The notes beneath the pieces were generated by a model. That model saw only the letters and a program-made list of their open reading frames with translations. It did not search any database and was not told the origin of the DNA. Source: Breoghania sp. (GTDB lineage Bacteria; Pseudomonadota; Alphaproteobacteria; Rhizobiales; Stappiaceae). Taken from it: a stretch of DNA of 64,000 nt. Below, piece by piece: positions 48,391 through 57,968 of this stretch. Position 1 is the stretch's first letter; every line of letters starts with the position of its first letter. The position numbers were made by a program, and so were the translations under genes. The stretch is from the NCBI RefSeq assembly GCF_030066895.1, contig NZ_JASJAV010000003.1, positions 1-64,000 on the forward strand, written 5' to 3'.

Positions 48391-48849
48391 GGGTGTCTTC
48401 GATCTCGGCCATCGGAGCGGCTCCCGGCCGACCCACCCGCGCCTCCCTAACTCGCTTCATGGGCGTGGGAAGAATGCGCAGCTCGATATTAGATGTCAAA
48501 TTACAAATAAACATACGTGCCCAATTGATGAAGTTATCTCTGCATACCGTGCATTTTACGAATGCATCGGCTTTTTTCGGCACTTTCAGTACGTATAAAA
48601 ATTTATATATTTCAATGAATTGTAACTCGACATCCCGTGCGATCGAGCTGTAGCCGAAGAAGGCAATTTCCTCGCATGACAAACATATACCAATTGATAA
48701 ATTTTATATGCCGTACAATTTTCTTCTCGAATTCACGAGCATGCGGCCGCCCGGACCGCGCTGCCTCAAGCAGCAAAACGGGAGGCCAGTGCTGACGATT
48801 TCGAACCCCTAAGGCTCGACAATCACTCCCGAACCCGCCGGAGATCATA
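48391..48849. promoter_or_regulatory. AT-rich divergent control region between tctB and the iron alcohol dehydrogenase gene
   Basis: About 460 bases of much lower GC than the flanks. Two imperfect direct copies of a motif are visible: aaacatacgtgcccaattga (from about 48509, then ttatctctgcataccgtgca) and aaacatataccaattgataa (from about 48682, then attttatatgccgtacaatt). A third, inverted and weaker copy lies near 48589-48625 (gtacgtataaaaatttatat). They are placed to control both divergent transcripts. No gene is supported here. The bound regulator is unknown; the FCD regulator at 9973-10669 is a candidate by function only. Confidence 0.5.
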
Positions 48850-49966
48850 ATGCTCGACTTGACCAATTCCATCGAACTGCAGAGACCGCCGATGCTACAT
48901 TTTGGCGCAGGCACGCTGGTGCGCCTTGCCGAGTGGGCACAGGAAAATGGTTATTCCCGACCCTTTGTAGTCGCGGATCCGGTCAATGCGGCGCGGCTCG
49001 ACCAGCTCGGGCTCGGCGAGGTCAACTGTTTCGGAGATGTCACCGGGGAGCCGGATATCGCGATGCTGGAGCACGCCGTGAAGGCGTCGGACGGCGCCGA
49101 TCTCGTCATCGGTTTCGGTGGCGGATCGGCGATGGATCTGGCCAAGCTCGTTGCGGTAATGACCGGCCGCAACATCAGTCTCGGCGAGATTTCCGGCCCC
49201 AACCACGCTCCGAAACGCGAGGTGGGCCTGGCGCAGATCCCAACCACGGCGGACACCGGCTCGGAGGTCGACACCCGCGCGCTGATCACCGATCCCGAGA
49301 CCTAACTCCAAGATCACAACCGAGAGCCTGCACATGCTGGCCGATATCGCGATCATCGATCCGGCGCTGACCCAATCCGTGCCGCCGTTCGTGACCGCGG
49401 CCACAGGCGTCGACGCCATGGCCCATTGCAAGGAGGCCTTCACCTCCAAGCGCGCGCATCCGCTGATCGACGCCTATGCGTTGCAAGGTATCCAGCTTGT
49501 CGGCAAGTACCTGAAACGGGCGGTCGATGACGGATCAGACACCGAAGCGCGCGCTGGCCTGTCGCTTGCCGCCTTCTATGGCGGGGTGTGCCTGGGGCCG
49601 GTCAACACGACCGCGGGCCATGCGGTGTCCTATCCGCTGGCGCGCTACAAGATTGTCCACAGCATCGCCAACGACTTGATTTTCGAGCATGTTCTGGCCG
49701 CGAATGCGGACGCTACGCCCGAAAAGACGGCCCAGGTCGGGGCCGCTCTCGGCTTTGCCACGGACACCGCACAACAGGTGCTGGACGGGTCGATGGAGTT
49801 CTGCCGCTCGCTGAAACTCGACATGCGGCTCAGTGCCCACGGCGTGCCGAAGGAGGACCTAGCAAGCATGGCCGAAGACGCGCACGGCATCCGGCGGCTT
49901 CTCGACTGGAACCCGGTTGATCTCAGCGTGAAGAACATTCTGGAGATCTACGAGTGCGCCTGGTAG
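48850..49966 (+). pseudogene. Iron-containing alcohol dehydrogenase, one frameshift
   Basis: Group III metal-dependent dehydrogenase, divergent from the TTT/acid-sugar genes. The N-terminal half shows LHFGAGTLVRLAEWAQENGY and the NAD-binding DLVIGFGGGSAMDLAKLVAV. At about 49303 an extra T (gagacctaactcc) converts DPETNSKITTE into a stop. The other half begins KITTESLHMLADIAIIDPAL and carries metal ligands in GVDAMAHCKEAFTSKRAHPL (Asp, His) and NTTAGHAVSYPLARYKIVHS (His, His), ending at 49966. A single indel separates two well-conserved halves. Substrate likely an alcohol/aldehyde of the neighbouring acid-sugar pathway. Confidence 0.88.
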
Positions 49967-49995
49967 GCGCGCCTCACATCGATTTCTCCGTAATC

Positions 49996-50076
49996 ATTGC
50001 CCGGCTTCGTCCGGGCAATCCATCAGACAACGGCACACGCGGAGAGCGCTGGATCCCCCGGACAAAGCCGGGGGAT
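49996..50076. repeat. Two REP-like hairpins between convergent genes
   Basis: attgcccgg/ccgggcaat around CTTCGT (49996-50019) and atcccccgg/ccgggggat around ACAAAG (50053-50076). They lie between the convergent alcohol dehydrogenase and pyrF genes and could act as a bidirectional terminator, though no T-runs follow. Confidence 0.65.
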
Positions 50077-50144
50077 GACGGCGTGGGGTAACCGTGGACT
50101 GAAGAAACCTGTCTGCGTCCTTGCGGGCAGGCGTTCCACGTCTC

Positions 50145-50852
50145 TCACAAAGCAGCGGCAATCTCTTCCATGACGCGTTTGGCCGCCGCGTGGCGGTCGG
50201 GGGCGCCTGTGATCGGACGGCCGCAGACGAGATAGTCGGATCCGGCGTGGATCGCATCGCCCGGGGTCATGACGCGCTTCTGGTCGTCGGCCGAGGATCC
50301 GGCCGGACGAACGCCCGGGGTGACCAGCACCAGATCGGGACCGGCGAGCGTGCGCAGTTCACTTGCTTCGCGCGGCGAGCACACGATGCCGCCCATGCCG
50401 GCTGCACGCGCCGCAACCGCGCGCGATTTCACCAGATCGGATGCCGTTTCCGCATAGCCAGCCGCCTTCACGTCCTCATCGTCCATGGAGGTAAGGACCG
50501 TGACGCCGAGCAGGCAGAGATCTGCGCCATCGAGCCCGGCCACGGCCGCGCGCATGGTCTTGGGATAAGCGTGGATGGTGACGAAGGTCATCCCCATCTT
50601 GGCGATGTTGCGAACCGCCTGTTCCACCGTGTTGTCGATGTCGAACAGCTTCACATCGAGGAAGACCTTTTGGCCCGCGCGCGCCAGCTCTTCGGCGAAG
50701 GGCAGACCGCCGGCGAACTGAAGCTGCATGCCGATCTTGTAAACGCCTACGGCGCCTTGCGTCTCCGCCACGATCGCGCGGGCTTCCTCCACCGTGGGCA
50801 CGTCAAGCGGCAGGACAAGCCGGTCCGTCGCGGTTGCGGGCTTGAAAGACAT
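50145..50852 (-). CDS. pyrF: Orotidine 5'-phosphate decarboxylase
   Basis: Last step of UMP synthesis. RLVLPLDVPTVEEARAIVAE begins the barrel, KIGMQLQFAGG follows, and KVFLDVKLFDIDNTVEQAVR carries the catalytic D-x-K-x-x-D (usual consensus has H for F). LVLVTPGVRPAGSSADDQKR is the phosphate-binding loop, with VCGRPITGAPDRHAAA at the end. 235 aa, clean frame, convergent with the alcohol dehydrogenase remnant. Confidence 0.95.
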   Translation of the reverse strand: MSFKPATATDRLVLPLDVPTVEEARAIVAETQGAVGVYKIGMQLQFAGGLPFAEELARAGQKVFLDVKLFDIDNTVEQAVRNIAKMGMTFVTIHAYPKTMRAAVAGLDGADLCLLGVTVLTSMDDEDVKAAGYAETASDLVKSRAVAARAAGMGGIVCSPREASELRTLAGPDLVLVTPGVRPAGSSADDQKRVMTPGDAIHAGSDYLVCGRPITGAPDRHAAAKRVMEEIAAAL

Positions 50853-51041
50853 CGGCAGGCTCCTCGATTCGGGTATGGCCCCTATGGTTAGTCGATCCGG
50901 GTTCGGGAGGGAATCGGTGCACGCGGAAATCCGTCACGAAAAGTCCCGCCCCCACCGTTACGGACGTTCAGCGCTATTTTCTTGGCGACGTTCGGCTGCT
51001 AAGACACTTGCCGTTCCTCGGAATTGAAGGATTTTTCCCGT

Positions 51042-51635
51042 ATGCGTTCCGCTTCGATCACGCGCGCTACCAAGGAAACCGACATCCAGGTCTCCGTCGA
51101 TCTCGACGGAACCGGCGCCTACAATGTCGCGACCGGTATCGGCTTTCTCGATCACATGCTGGAGCAGCTCGCCCGGCATTCGCTGATCGACATCACCGTG
51201 AGGGCGGCGGGCGACACGCATATCGATTTCCATCACACCGCCGAGGATGTGGGCATTGCACTCGGCCAGGCCGTGCGGCAGGCCCTCGGCAACGTGGCAG
51301 GCGTGACCCGCTATGCGGACGTGCACCTGCCCATGGACGAGACGATGACGCGGTGTGCGATCGACATCTCCGGCCGTCCGTTCCTGGTCTGGCAGGTGGA
51401 ATTCTCCAAATCGAAGATCGGTGATTTCGATACCGAACTCTTCGAGGAGTTTTTCCGCGCCTTCGCCATGAATGCCGGGATCACGCTGCATATCGCCAAT
51501 CTCTACGGCACGAACTGCCACCATATCGCGGAGACCTGCTTCAAGGCCGTGGCGCATGCGCTGCGCGGGGCGGTAACGCTCGATCCGCGCCAGGGTGCGC
51601 GCGTCCCGTCCACTAAGGGTCGGCTGGGAGATTAA
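51042..51635 (+). CDS. hisB: Imidazoleglycerol-phosphate dehydratase
   Basis: Sixth step of histidine synthesis. Start [20 protein letters not shown]. Manganese-binding [36 protein letters not shown] and [20 protein letters not shown] are intact. 197 aa, monofunctional (no phosphatase domain). First gene of the hisB-DUF2628-hisH-hisA-hisF-hisE-coaA cluster; its stop overlaps the start of the next gene (TAATG). Confidence 0.95.
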   Translation: MRSASITRATKETDIQVSVDLDGTGAYNVATGIGFLDHMLEQLARHSLIDITVRAAGDTHIDFHHTAEDVGIALGQAVRQALGNVAGVTRYADVHLPMDETMTRCAIDISGRPFLVWQVEFSKSKIGDFDTELFEEFFRAFAMNAGITLHIANLYGTNCHHIAETCFKAVAHALRGAVTLDPRQGARVPSTKGRLGD

Positions 51636-52132
51636 TGGCAATGACCGTCCATATGGTGATGGCACCAACGCCTTCCAGCGATGCGCAATCCGATGCCAAA
51701 GACGTCGTCTTCATCAAGGATGGCTTCAACTGGCCCGCCTTCTTCCTCGCCGTGCCGTGGCTGCTGATACGCGGCCGGTGGCTGGTGCTTGTCGGTTATC
51801 TGATCGTGGCGATCGTTGTCGCCGGGCTGGGTGCACTCATCGGTGGACTGAGAACGATCGTCGGCAGGATCGCCCTTTCGCTGCTGTTTGCGCTGGAGGC
51901 CAATGGTTTGCGCCGCTGGACGCTGGAGCAGCGCGGCTGGACCTTCATCGGCGTTGCGGCCGGTGCGAACCGCGACGAATACGAAGCCCGGTTCTTCTCG
52001 GACTGGTCAGGTCCGGTGGAGGTTCTTCCTCAGACCCCGTCCACGTCCGGAACACCCGCGCGGACACCTGTTTTTCGTGCCGCAACGCCTTCCGATGAGG
52101 TGATCGGCCTGTTTCCGGAGGCCACACTATGA
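51635..52132 (+). CDS. DUF2628 membrane protein
   Basis: A 165-residue protein with [20 protein letters not shown] and [20 protein letters not shown] as the membrane part and a Thr/Pro-rich tail ([20 protein letters not shown]). It matches DUF2628, commonly found inside alphaproteobacterial his clusters between hisB and hisH. The function is unknown; position overlaps hisB and hisH at both ends, so it is translated with them. Clean frame. Confidence 0.85.
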   Translation: MAMTVHMVMAPTPSSDAQSDAKDVVFIKDGFNWPAFFLAVPWLLIRGRWLVLVGYLIVAIVVAGLGALIGGLRTIVGRIALSLLFALEANGLRRWTLEQRGWTFIGVAAGANRDEYEARFFSDWSGPVEVLPQTPSTSGTPARTPVFRAATPSDEVIGLFPEATL

Positions 52133-52794
52133 CCGTCGCCATGATCGATTACGGGTCCGGCAACCTGCACTCCGCCACCAAGGCGTTCGAACGCGCGGCA
52201 CGCGACAACGCGATTATCGAAGAAATCCGCCTAACGGCCGATCCGGACGTGGTCGCGGCAGCCGACCGCGTGGTTCTGCCCGGCGTCGGCGCCTTTGCCG
52301 ATTGCCGACGCGGCCTTGCGGTCGTTTCCGGCATGGATGCGGCGCTTGAAAAGGCTGTGATCGCCAAGGGCCGTCCCTTCCTCGGCATCTGCGTCGGCAT
52401 GCAGCTCATGGCTGAACGGGGGCTTGAATACCAGACCAGCGAAGGACTTGGCTGGATCGCGGGCGACATGGTGATGATGAAGCCCTCCGATCCCGCGCTG
52501 AAGATCCCGCATATGGGCTGGAACACGATCGATCTGAGCCGGAATGCGGCAGGCAAAACGCATCCGCTCTTCGACGGCATTCCGACCGGGCCGGACGGAC
52601 GACACGCCTATTTCGTCCACTCCTACCACCTGGAGGCGCGCAAGCCGGAACAGGTCGTGGCGACCTTTGATTACGGCGGCACGTTCACGGCCATGGTCGG
52701 ACGTGACAACATGGTCGGAACCCAGTTCCATCCGGAAAAGAGCCAGAAGCTCGGCCTCGCCCTCATTGCCAATTTCCTGAAATGGAAGCCGTAA
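52129..52794 (+). CDS. hisH: Imidazole glycerol phosphate synthase, glutaminase subunit HisH
   Basis: Class I glutamine amidotransferase subunit supplying ammonia to His[21 protein letters not shown] opens; catalytic Cys in [19 protein letters not shown] (near residue 86) and His-x-Glu in [20 protein letters not shown]. 221 aa. Its ATG overlaps the DUF2628 stop by four bases. Confidence 0.95.
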   Translation: MTVAMIDYGSGNLHSATKAFERAARDNAIIEEIRLTADPDVVAAADRVVLPGVGAFADCRRGLAVVSGMDAALEKAVIAKGRPFLGICVGMQLMAERGLEYQTSEGLGWIAGDMVMMKPSDPALKIPHMGWNTIDLSRNAAGKTHPLFDGIPTGPDGRHAYFVHSYHLEARKPEQVVATFDYGGTFTAMVGRDNMVGTQFHPEKSQKLGLALIANFLKWKP

Positions 52795-52831
52795 GTCCCA
52801 CCGGGAGCTTGCGCGCGACACGGACAAAACC

Positions 52832-53569
52832 ATGATCCTCTTTCCCGCCATTGATCTGAAGGACGGCCAGTGCGTGCGCCTGAAACTCGGCGACCTGGAA
52901 CAGGCCACCGTCTTCAACGACGACCCTGGCGCCCAGGCCCGCGCCTTTCAGGACCAGGGCTTCGAATGGTTGCACGTGGTCGATCTCGACGGCGCATTCG
53001 ACGGTAAAAGCCACAATGGTGCGGCGGTCGACGCCATTCTGGCGGCCACCTCGAACCCGGTGGAACTGGGCGGCGGCATCCGCAACATGGCGCAGATCGA
53101 GGCGTGGCTCGACAAGGGCGTGCGCCGGGTGACCCTCGGTACGGTGGCGGTGCGCGATCCCGATCTCGTCAAGGCCGCCTGCAAGACTCATCCCGGCCGC
53201 ATCGCCGTCGGCATCGACGCCAAGGGCGGCAAGGTGGCGGTGGAAGGCTGGGCGGAGACATCCGAACTCACCACCGTCGATCTCGCCAAACGTTTCGAGG
53301 ATGCGGGCGTTTCGGCGATCATCTACACCGATATCGACCGCGACGGCGTGTTGAAGGGGCTCAACATTCCTTTCACGCTGGAGCTTGCAAGCGCCATCTC
53401 CATTCCGGTCATCGCATCGGGTGGTCTTGCCTCCATCGACGACGTGAAGCGACTGCTGGAACCCGACTGCGCCATTCTGGAGGGCGCGATTTCCGGCCGA
53501 GCGCTCTATGACGGGCGGCTCGATCCGGCGGAGGCGCTGGCCCTCATCAAGGCGGCACGAGGAGACTGA
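52832..53569 (+). CDS. hisA: ProFAR isomerase HisA
   Basis: Fourth step enzyme, 1-(5-phosphoribosyl)-5-[(5-phosphoribosylamino)methylideneamino]imidazole-4-carboxamide isomerase. [20 protein letters not shown] contains the catalytic Asp of the TIM barrel, with [17 protein letters not shown] and [20 protein letters not shown] (second catalytic Asp) downstream and [20 protein letters not shown] as phosphate-binding loop. 245 aa, clean frame; followed by hisF after two bases. Confidence 0.95.
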   Translation: MILFPAIDLKDGQCVRLKLGDLEQATVFNDDPGAQARAFQDQGFEWLHVVDLDGAFDGKSHNGAAVDAILAATSNPVELGGGIRNMAQIEAWLDKGVRRVTLGTVAVRDPDLVKAACKTHPGRIAVGIDAKGGKVAVEGWAETSELTTVDLAKRFEDAGVSAIIYTDIDRDGVLKGLNIPFTLELASAISIPVIASGGLASIDDVKRLLEPDCAILEGAISGRALYDGRLDPAEALALIKAARGD

Positions 53570-53571
53570 TC

Positions 53572-54363
53572 ATGCTCAAGGCCCGCGTAATTCCGTGTCT
53601 CGACGTCAAGGACGGCCGTGTCGTCAAGGGCGTTAACTTCGTCGATCTCATCGATGCCGGGGATCTGGTGGAAACGGCCAAGGCCTATGACGCGGCCGGG
53701 GCCGACGAATTGTGCTTCCTCGACATCACCGCAAGCCATGAGGATCGCGGCATTTTGCTCGACGTGGTGCAACGCACCGCCGAACAATGCTTCATGCCGG
53801 TCACCGTCGGCGGCGGGGTGCGTACCGTAGAAGACATCCGCGCATTGCTGAAGGCGGGCGCGGACAAGGTATCGATCATGACGGCGGCGGTTAAGGACCG
53901 GCAGTTCGTGCGCCGGGCGGCGGAGAAATTCGGCAGCCAGTGCATCGTCGTGGCGATCGACGCCAAGCGCGTCAGCCATGAGGGCGAACCGGGCCGCTGG
54001 GAGATCTTCACCCACGGCGGACGCAACGCGACCGGCATCGACGCCCTGGAATACGCGCAGGAAGTCGTGGAGCTGGGGGCGGGCGAAATCCTGCTCACCT
54101 CCATGGATCGCGATGGCACCAAGGCCGGTTTCGACATAGAACTGACGCGCACCATCGCCGATTCCGTGCACGTGCCGGTGATCGCCTCGGGCGGCGTCGG
54201 CACGCTCGACCACCTTGTCGAGGGCATGCGCGACGGGCATGCCACAGCAGTGCTCGCCGCTTCCATTTTCCATTTCGGCACCTACACGATCGGCGAGGCG
54301 AAACGGCACATGGCAGCTGCCGGGATCCCAATGCTCTTCGACGGCGACGCGAATTTGTCCTAA
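53572..54363 (+). CDS. hisF: Imidazole glycerol phosphate synthase, cyclase subunit HisF
   Basis: Cyclase half of the HisHF complex. [20 protein letters not shown] has the catalytic Asp; [37 protein letters not shown] and [20 protein letters not shown] (second Asp) follow. The phosphate loop is [20 protein letters not shown]. 263 aa, undamaged. Confidence 0.96.
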   Translation: MLKARVIPCLDVKDGRVVKGVNFVDLIDAGDLVETAKAYDAAGADELCFLDITASHEDRGILLDVVQRTAEQCFMPVTVGGGVRTVEDIRALLKAGADKVSIMTAAVKDRQFVRRAAEKFGSQCIVVAIDAKRVSHEGEPGRWEIFTHGGRNATGIDALEYAQEVVELGAGEILLTSMDRDGTKAGFDIELTRTIADSVHVPVIASGGVGTLDHLVEGMRDGHATAVLAASIFHFGTYTIGEAKRHMAAAGIPMLFDGDANLS

Positions 54364-54530
54364 ATGATGCGGCGCACGCGCTCCGGGTTTCTACGGGGGG
54401 AGTTCCGAACGCGTGCAGGGCACATCGCCTGAAGTCGCTGAACGGCGGGCCGAACCGGGTCGCTCGACAGCAGACGGCTTCAAGGAATATGCTCGAAGTT
54501 CCCTGCTGCCCCCCCTGACGAAGGCCCGCC

Positions 54531-54854
54531 ATGTCCGCTTTCACGCTCAGCGATCTCGCCGAGATCGTCGCCAAACGCGCCCGGTCCGGCGATCCCGGAT
54601 CCTATACGGCCAAGCTCGTTGGCAAGGGCATCGCCAAATGCGCCCAGAAACTCGGCGAAGAAGCCGTCGAGACGGCGATCGCGGCGGTCGAACGCAACAA
54701 GGCCGGGGTTACGGCGGAAGCGGCGGATCTCCTCTATCACCTGTGCGTGGTGCTGGAAGCCTCGGGCGTGCCGCTCGATGACGTCATGGCGGAACTGGCC
54801 GGGCGGACCAGCCAGACGGACCTGCAAGAAAAGGCGTCCCGGCCGCCAGAGTGA
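54531..54854 (+). CDS. hisE: Phosphoribosyl-ATP pyrophosphatase
   Basis: Second step of histidine synthesis, monofunctional His[21 protein letters not shown] then [20 protein letters not shown] and [20 protein letters not shown] give the MazG-like helices with the conserved acidic residues (EE-ET), followed by [20 protein letters not shown]. 107 aa. About 165 bases separate it from hisF with no gene in between. Confidence 0.94.
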   Translation: MSAFTLSDLAEIVAKRARSGDPGSYTAKLVGKGIAKCAQKLGEEAVETAIAAVERNKAGVTAEAADLLYHLCVVLEASGVPLDDVMAELAGRTSQTDLQEKASRPPE

Positions 54855-55020
54855 CCTGATTAGGTGACCCCCGACAGCAAAACTCGGCGCTTCATGCGCC
54901 CACATCGCGGTTGCGACCGTCCCCCGGTCGCCTGTTCATCGGGAGGAAATCGCCGTCAAGGCGGGTGGACACGAGCTGCAGGATCTGGTTGGAGCGCGCA
55001 AAACCTTGCACGGTGAACGC

Positions 55021-55974
55021 ATGGATGAAGTGGTACCGTCGGAACTCTCGCCCTACATGTTTTTTCTGGAAACCGAATGGGCGAGGCTTCGCGCCGATAC
55101 GCCGATGACGCTGACGGCGGAAGAGATCCGACGACTTCAAAGCCTCAACGACCCCGTTTCGCTGGCGCAGGTTGAGAGCATCTACCTACCTCTTTCACGC
55201 CTTCTGTCCTTCTATGTCGAAGCGATGCAGGGCGTGCATCTGGCCACCAAACGCTTCCTCGGTACCACCAACAAAAGAGTTCCCTACATTATCGGCGTGG
55301 CGGGTTCGGTCGCGGTGGGAAAGTCCACGACGGCGCGCCTGATGCAGGCGCTTCTGGCGCGATGGCCCGCGAGCCCGAAGGTCGACCTGATCACGACCGA
55401 CGGTTTCCTCTATCCCAATTCGGTGCTGGAATCGGGAGGACTGATGCGACGCAAGGGATTTCCGGAAAGCTACGACCTGCCGGAATTGCTGCATTTTCTA
55501 TCCGACATCAAGGCCGGGCGGCGCAACGTGCGCGCGCCCGTCTATTCTCACTTCTATTACGACGTGATGCCGGGCCAGTCGGTCTTCATCGATCGGCCTG
55601 ATATCCTGATCGTGGAGGGGCTGAACGTCCTGCAGACCTCCAAGCTGCCGCAAGATGGCAAGGCCGTGCCCTGCGTCTCCGACTTTTTCGATTTTTCAGT
55701 CTATATCGATGCGGAGATCCCGGTCTTGCACGACTGGTACGTGCAGCGTTTCATGCGCCTTCGCGAAACGGCCTTCCGCGACGTGGGATCCTACTTCCAC
55801 AAATATTCCAAGGTGACGGATGCGGAAGCGCTGGAGATCGCCAACGATCTTTGGACCAGCATCAACCTGGAAAACCTCACCGAGAACATCCTGCCGACGC
55901 GCCCGCGCGCAGACCTGATCCTCACCAAGGCTCCCGATCACTCCATCGAGCGCGTGGCATTGCGCAAGATTTGA
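55021..55974 (+). CDS. coaA: Type I pantothenate kinase
   Basis: First and regulated step of coenzyme A synthesis. The Walker A is [20 protein letters not shown] (residues about 93-112), with [20 protein letters not shown] and [19 protein letters not shown] downstream and [20 protein letters not shown]. About 317 aa. The ATG at 55021 is preferred over an in-frame TTG five codons upstream. Clean frame; a terminator follows. The his-coaA neighbourhood is common in rhizobia. Confidence 0.95.
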   Translation: MDEVVPSELSPYMFFLETEWARLRADTPMTLTAEEIRRLQSLNDPVSLAQVESIYLPLSRLLSFYVEAMQGVHLATKRFLGTTNKRVPYIIGVAGSVAVGKSTTARLMQALLARWPASPKVDLITTDGFLYPNSVLESGGLMRRKGFPESYDLPELLHFLSDIKAGRRNVRAPVYSHFYYDVMPGQSVFIDRPDILIVEGLNVLQTSKLPQDGKAVPCVSDFFDFSVYIDAEIPVLHDWYVQRFMRLRETAFRDVGSYFHKYSKVTDAEALEIANDLWTSINLENLTENILPTRPRADLILTKAPDHSIERVALRKI

Positions 55975-56006
55975 GCCAGCCTTATTCATCTCCAAGAATG
56001 CAAAAA

Positions 56007-56035
56007 GGCCCGCCGAGTATCCCCGGCGGGCCTTT
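56007..56035 (+). terminator. Rho-independent terminator after coaA
   Basis: Stem ggcccgccg/cggcgggcc with an 8-base loop and TTT; it is preceded by a run of A, so it can serve the convergent chemoreceptor gene as well. Confidence 0.85.
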
Positions 56036-56056
56036 GATCTGGAAAGTCTGCCCGGA

Positions 56057-57621
56057 TCAGGCGGCTTCCGACGTCTTGATGGCCTCGAGGAACTGTCCGA
56101 CCTGCCCCCACGCAGGACATTCATTTCCCTCTCGAGTGCCGTGGAGGCATCGGCAACCATCGTGGCGGCTTCGTTGGTGATCTGCGCCGCGCCGGAAACA
56201 CCTTCGATGTTTTCGGACACATCCTGCGTACCACGCGAGGCTTCCTGCACGTTGCGGGCGATTTCCGTCGCCGCCGCACCCTGCTGCTCGACCGCGGTGG
56301 CGATGCTGGAGGAGATCTGCGAGGAGGTGTCTTCCGTCGCTTTCGAGGTCTAGTTTGCGAGTTCCTTAACCTCCGCGGCGGCGACCGCAAATCCTCGGCC
56401 CGCCTCACCGGCGCGCGCGGCCTCGATCGTAGCGTTGAGCGCCAGCAGGTTTGTCTGCTCGGCAATCGCCTGGATAAGGCTAGCGATTTCACCGATGCGG
56501 GTCGCCGCATCCGACAGCCCCTTGATGCAAACGTTGGTTGTGTCGGCCTGGGACGCGATTTCGCTGGACGAGGACACCTGACGGCCGATCTCCGCAACGG
56601 AGGCGGCGAGTTCCTCGGCGGCGGAGGCAACCGTCTCCACGTTGGAGGAGGCTTACGCAGCCGCTCCGGCCACGGCCTTGCTCTGGCTGGTGGTCTGCTC
56701 GGCCCCGGCGTTCAGGTTGGTCGATGCATTCTGCAGATTGGTGACGGAAACGGCGATCGTTTCCAGGAGGGAGCCCATCTGCCCCTCGAAATCCTTCGAG
56801 ACGGCGCGGATTTCTTTGGCCCGCTCGCGGTTCTTTTCGAGCCGCTCCTTCTGCGTCGCTTCCAGGGAGCGGCGCTCGCGCTCGTTCTCTACGAAGTCGG
56901 CCATGGCGCCGATTTCGTCGCGGCGGTCTGCCCCTTCGATCTCGATCTCGGTGTTGCCGTCGGCCAGTGCGCGCATGTTTCCGATCAGCTTCTTGAGCGG
57001 GCCCGTCACATTGCGAATGGCAGCAAAGGCGATCAGGAAGCCGACGAGACCGAAGCCGATGACGATCGTCGCGTTGTTCCAAAAGGTCGACTCGATGTCG
57101 TCAACAAACACACCAGTGGCGAGAACCCAGCCCCAGGGCTCGAACCGCTCACCCCAGGAGGTCTTCAGCGACACTTCGATCTTGCCGGTGCGGTTCCAGT
57201 AATAGACAGCCGATCCGCCGCCCTTGTCCGCGGCCGTGAACAGATCGCGTATAAAGAAGTTGTCCGCCTTATCCTTGATGTTCATCACCATCTTGCCCTC
57301 GTCGGCGAGCTTTGGCGGCATGACAACGCGGCGTCCGTTCTTGTCGAGACCGAAGACGTAGTTCGATCCGTCAAAACGGAGGGCGCGGATAAGATCACGT
57401 GCCTGACTGGTCGCCTGCTCGTGGGTCAGCTCGCCCGACTGCTCTTTCTTGTAGTAGTAGTCGGCTACCGAGTTCGCGAGCTGAACGATCGTCTTCGTCA
57501 TCTCCGACCGCTCCTGGTAAAGCGTATTCAGATAGAGTGACGACAGAATGACGCTGATAATGGCCAGGGCCAAGACCGGTAACCAGACCTTTGTGCCAAT
57601 TCCGAGTTTGTTGAGAGACAT
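56057..57621 (-). pseudogene. Methyl-accepting chemotaxis protein with Cache sensor, two nonsense codons and a C-terminal frameshift
   Basis: Transmembrane chemoreceptor. N-terminal TM (VWLPVLALAIISVILSSLYL), a Cache sensor (SNYVFGLDKNGRRVVMPPKL, NWGWVLATG-like GWVLATGVFVDDIESTFW), second TM (IGFGLVGFLIAFAAIRNVTG), HAMP, then the signalling domain. TAA at 56653-56655 follows AVAGAAA, and TAG at 56350-56352 follows EVKELAN; both sit where Gln is expected and the frame is otherwise maintained. The hairpin [20 protein letters not shown] is intact. Near 56110 the frame shifts before QVGQFLEAIKTSEAA, which ends at TGA 56057. Truncation at TAA would leave a receptor without signalling tip. Confidence 0.88.
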
Positions 57622-57968
57622 TGGATGTTGCCTAAGTACTGTGAGAGTTTCTCAATTTTTCTCTCCACCTCTTAATATTCCTTAAAATTATCTATATAAT
57701 TCAAAATGTTAAAATTATCGAAACGTCAATTTCGATCATCTTTACCTGGTCATATCTCGCTCGGATCATAGACCAACCCAAGGTTTTTCACCCAATATCC
57801 GAAATTACTTGCTTGCCTGAAGATGAGGAAGGACGAGTAAATTCTGCCCTCGACAGAAACATTGCCTTACAAATGTCAGGCAGAGCAAATGGCGCCGGAC
57901 GAACTTCCCGCAAGGCGTGCAGGAGGCTTCGATACCACCGTTTCCGGAAGGCTTAGGACGGGTTGGGA
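57622..57968. other. AT-rich gap upstream of the chemoreceptor
   Basis: About 350 bases; 57650-57770 is markedly AT-rich (for example cttaatattccttaaaatta at 57671-57690) and should contain the chemoreceptor promoter. I see no gene or tRNA. The left end runs into the 3' end of the penicillin-binding protein gene. Confidence 0.5.
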
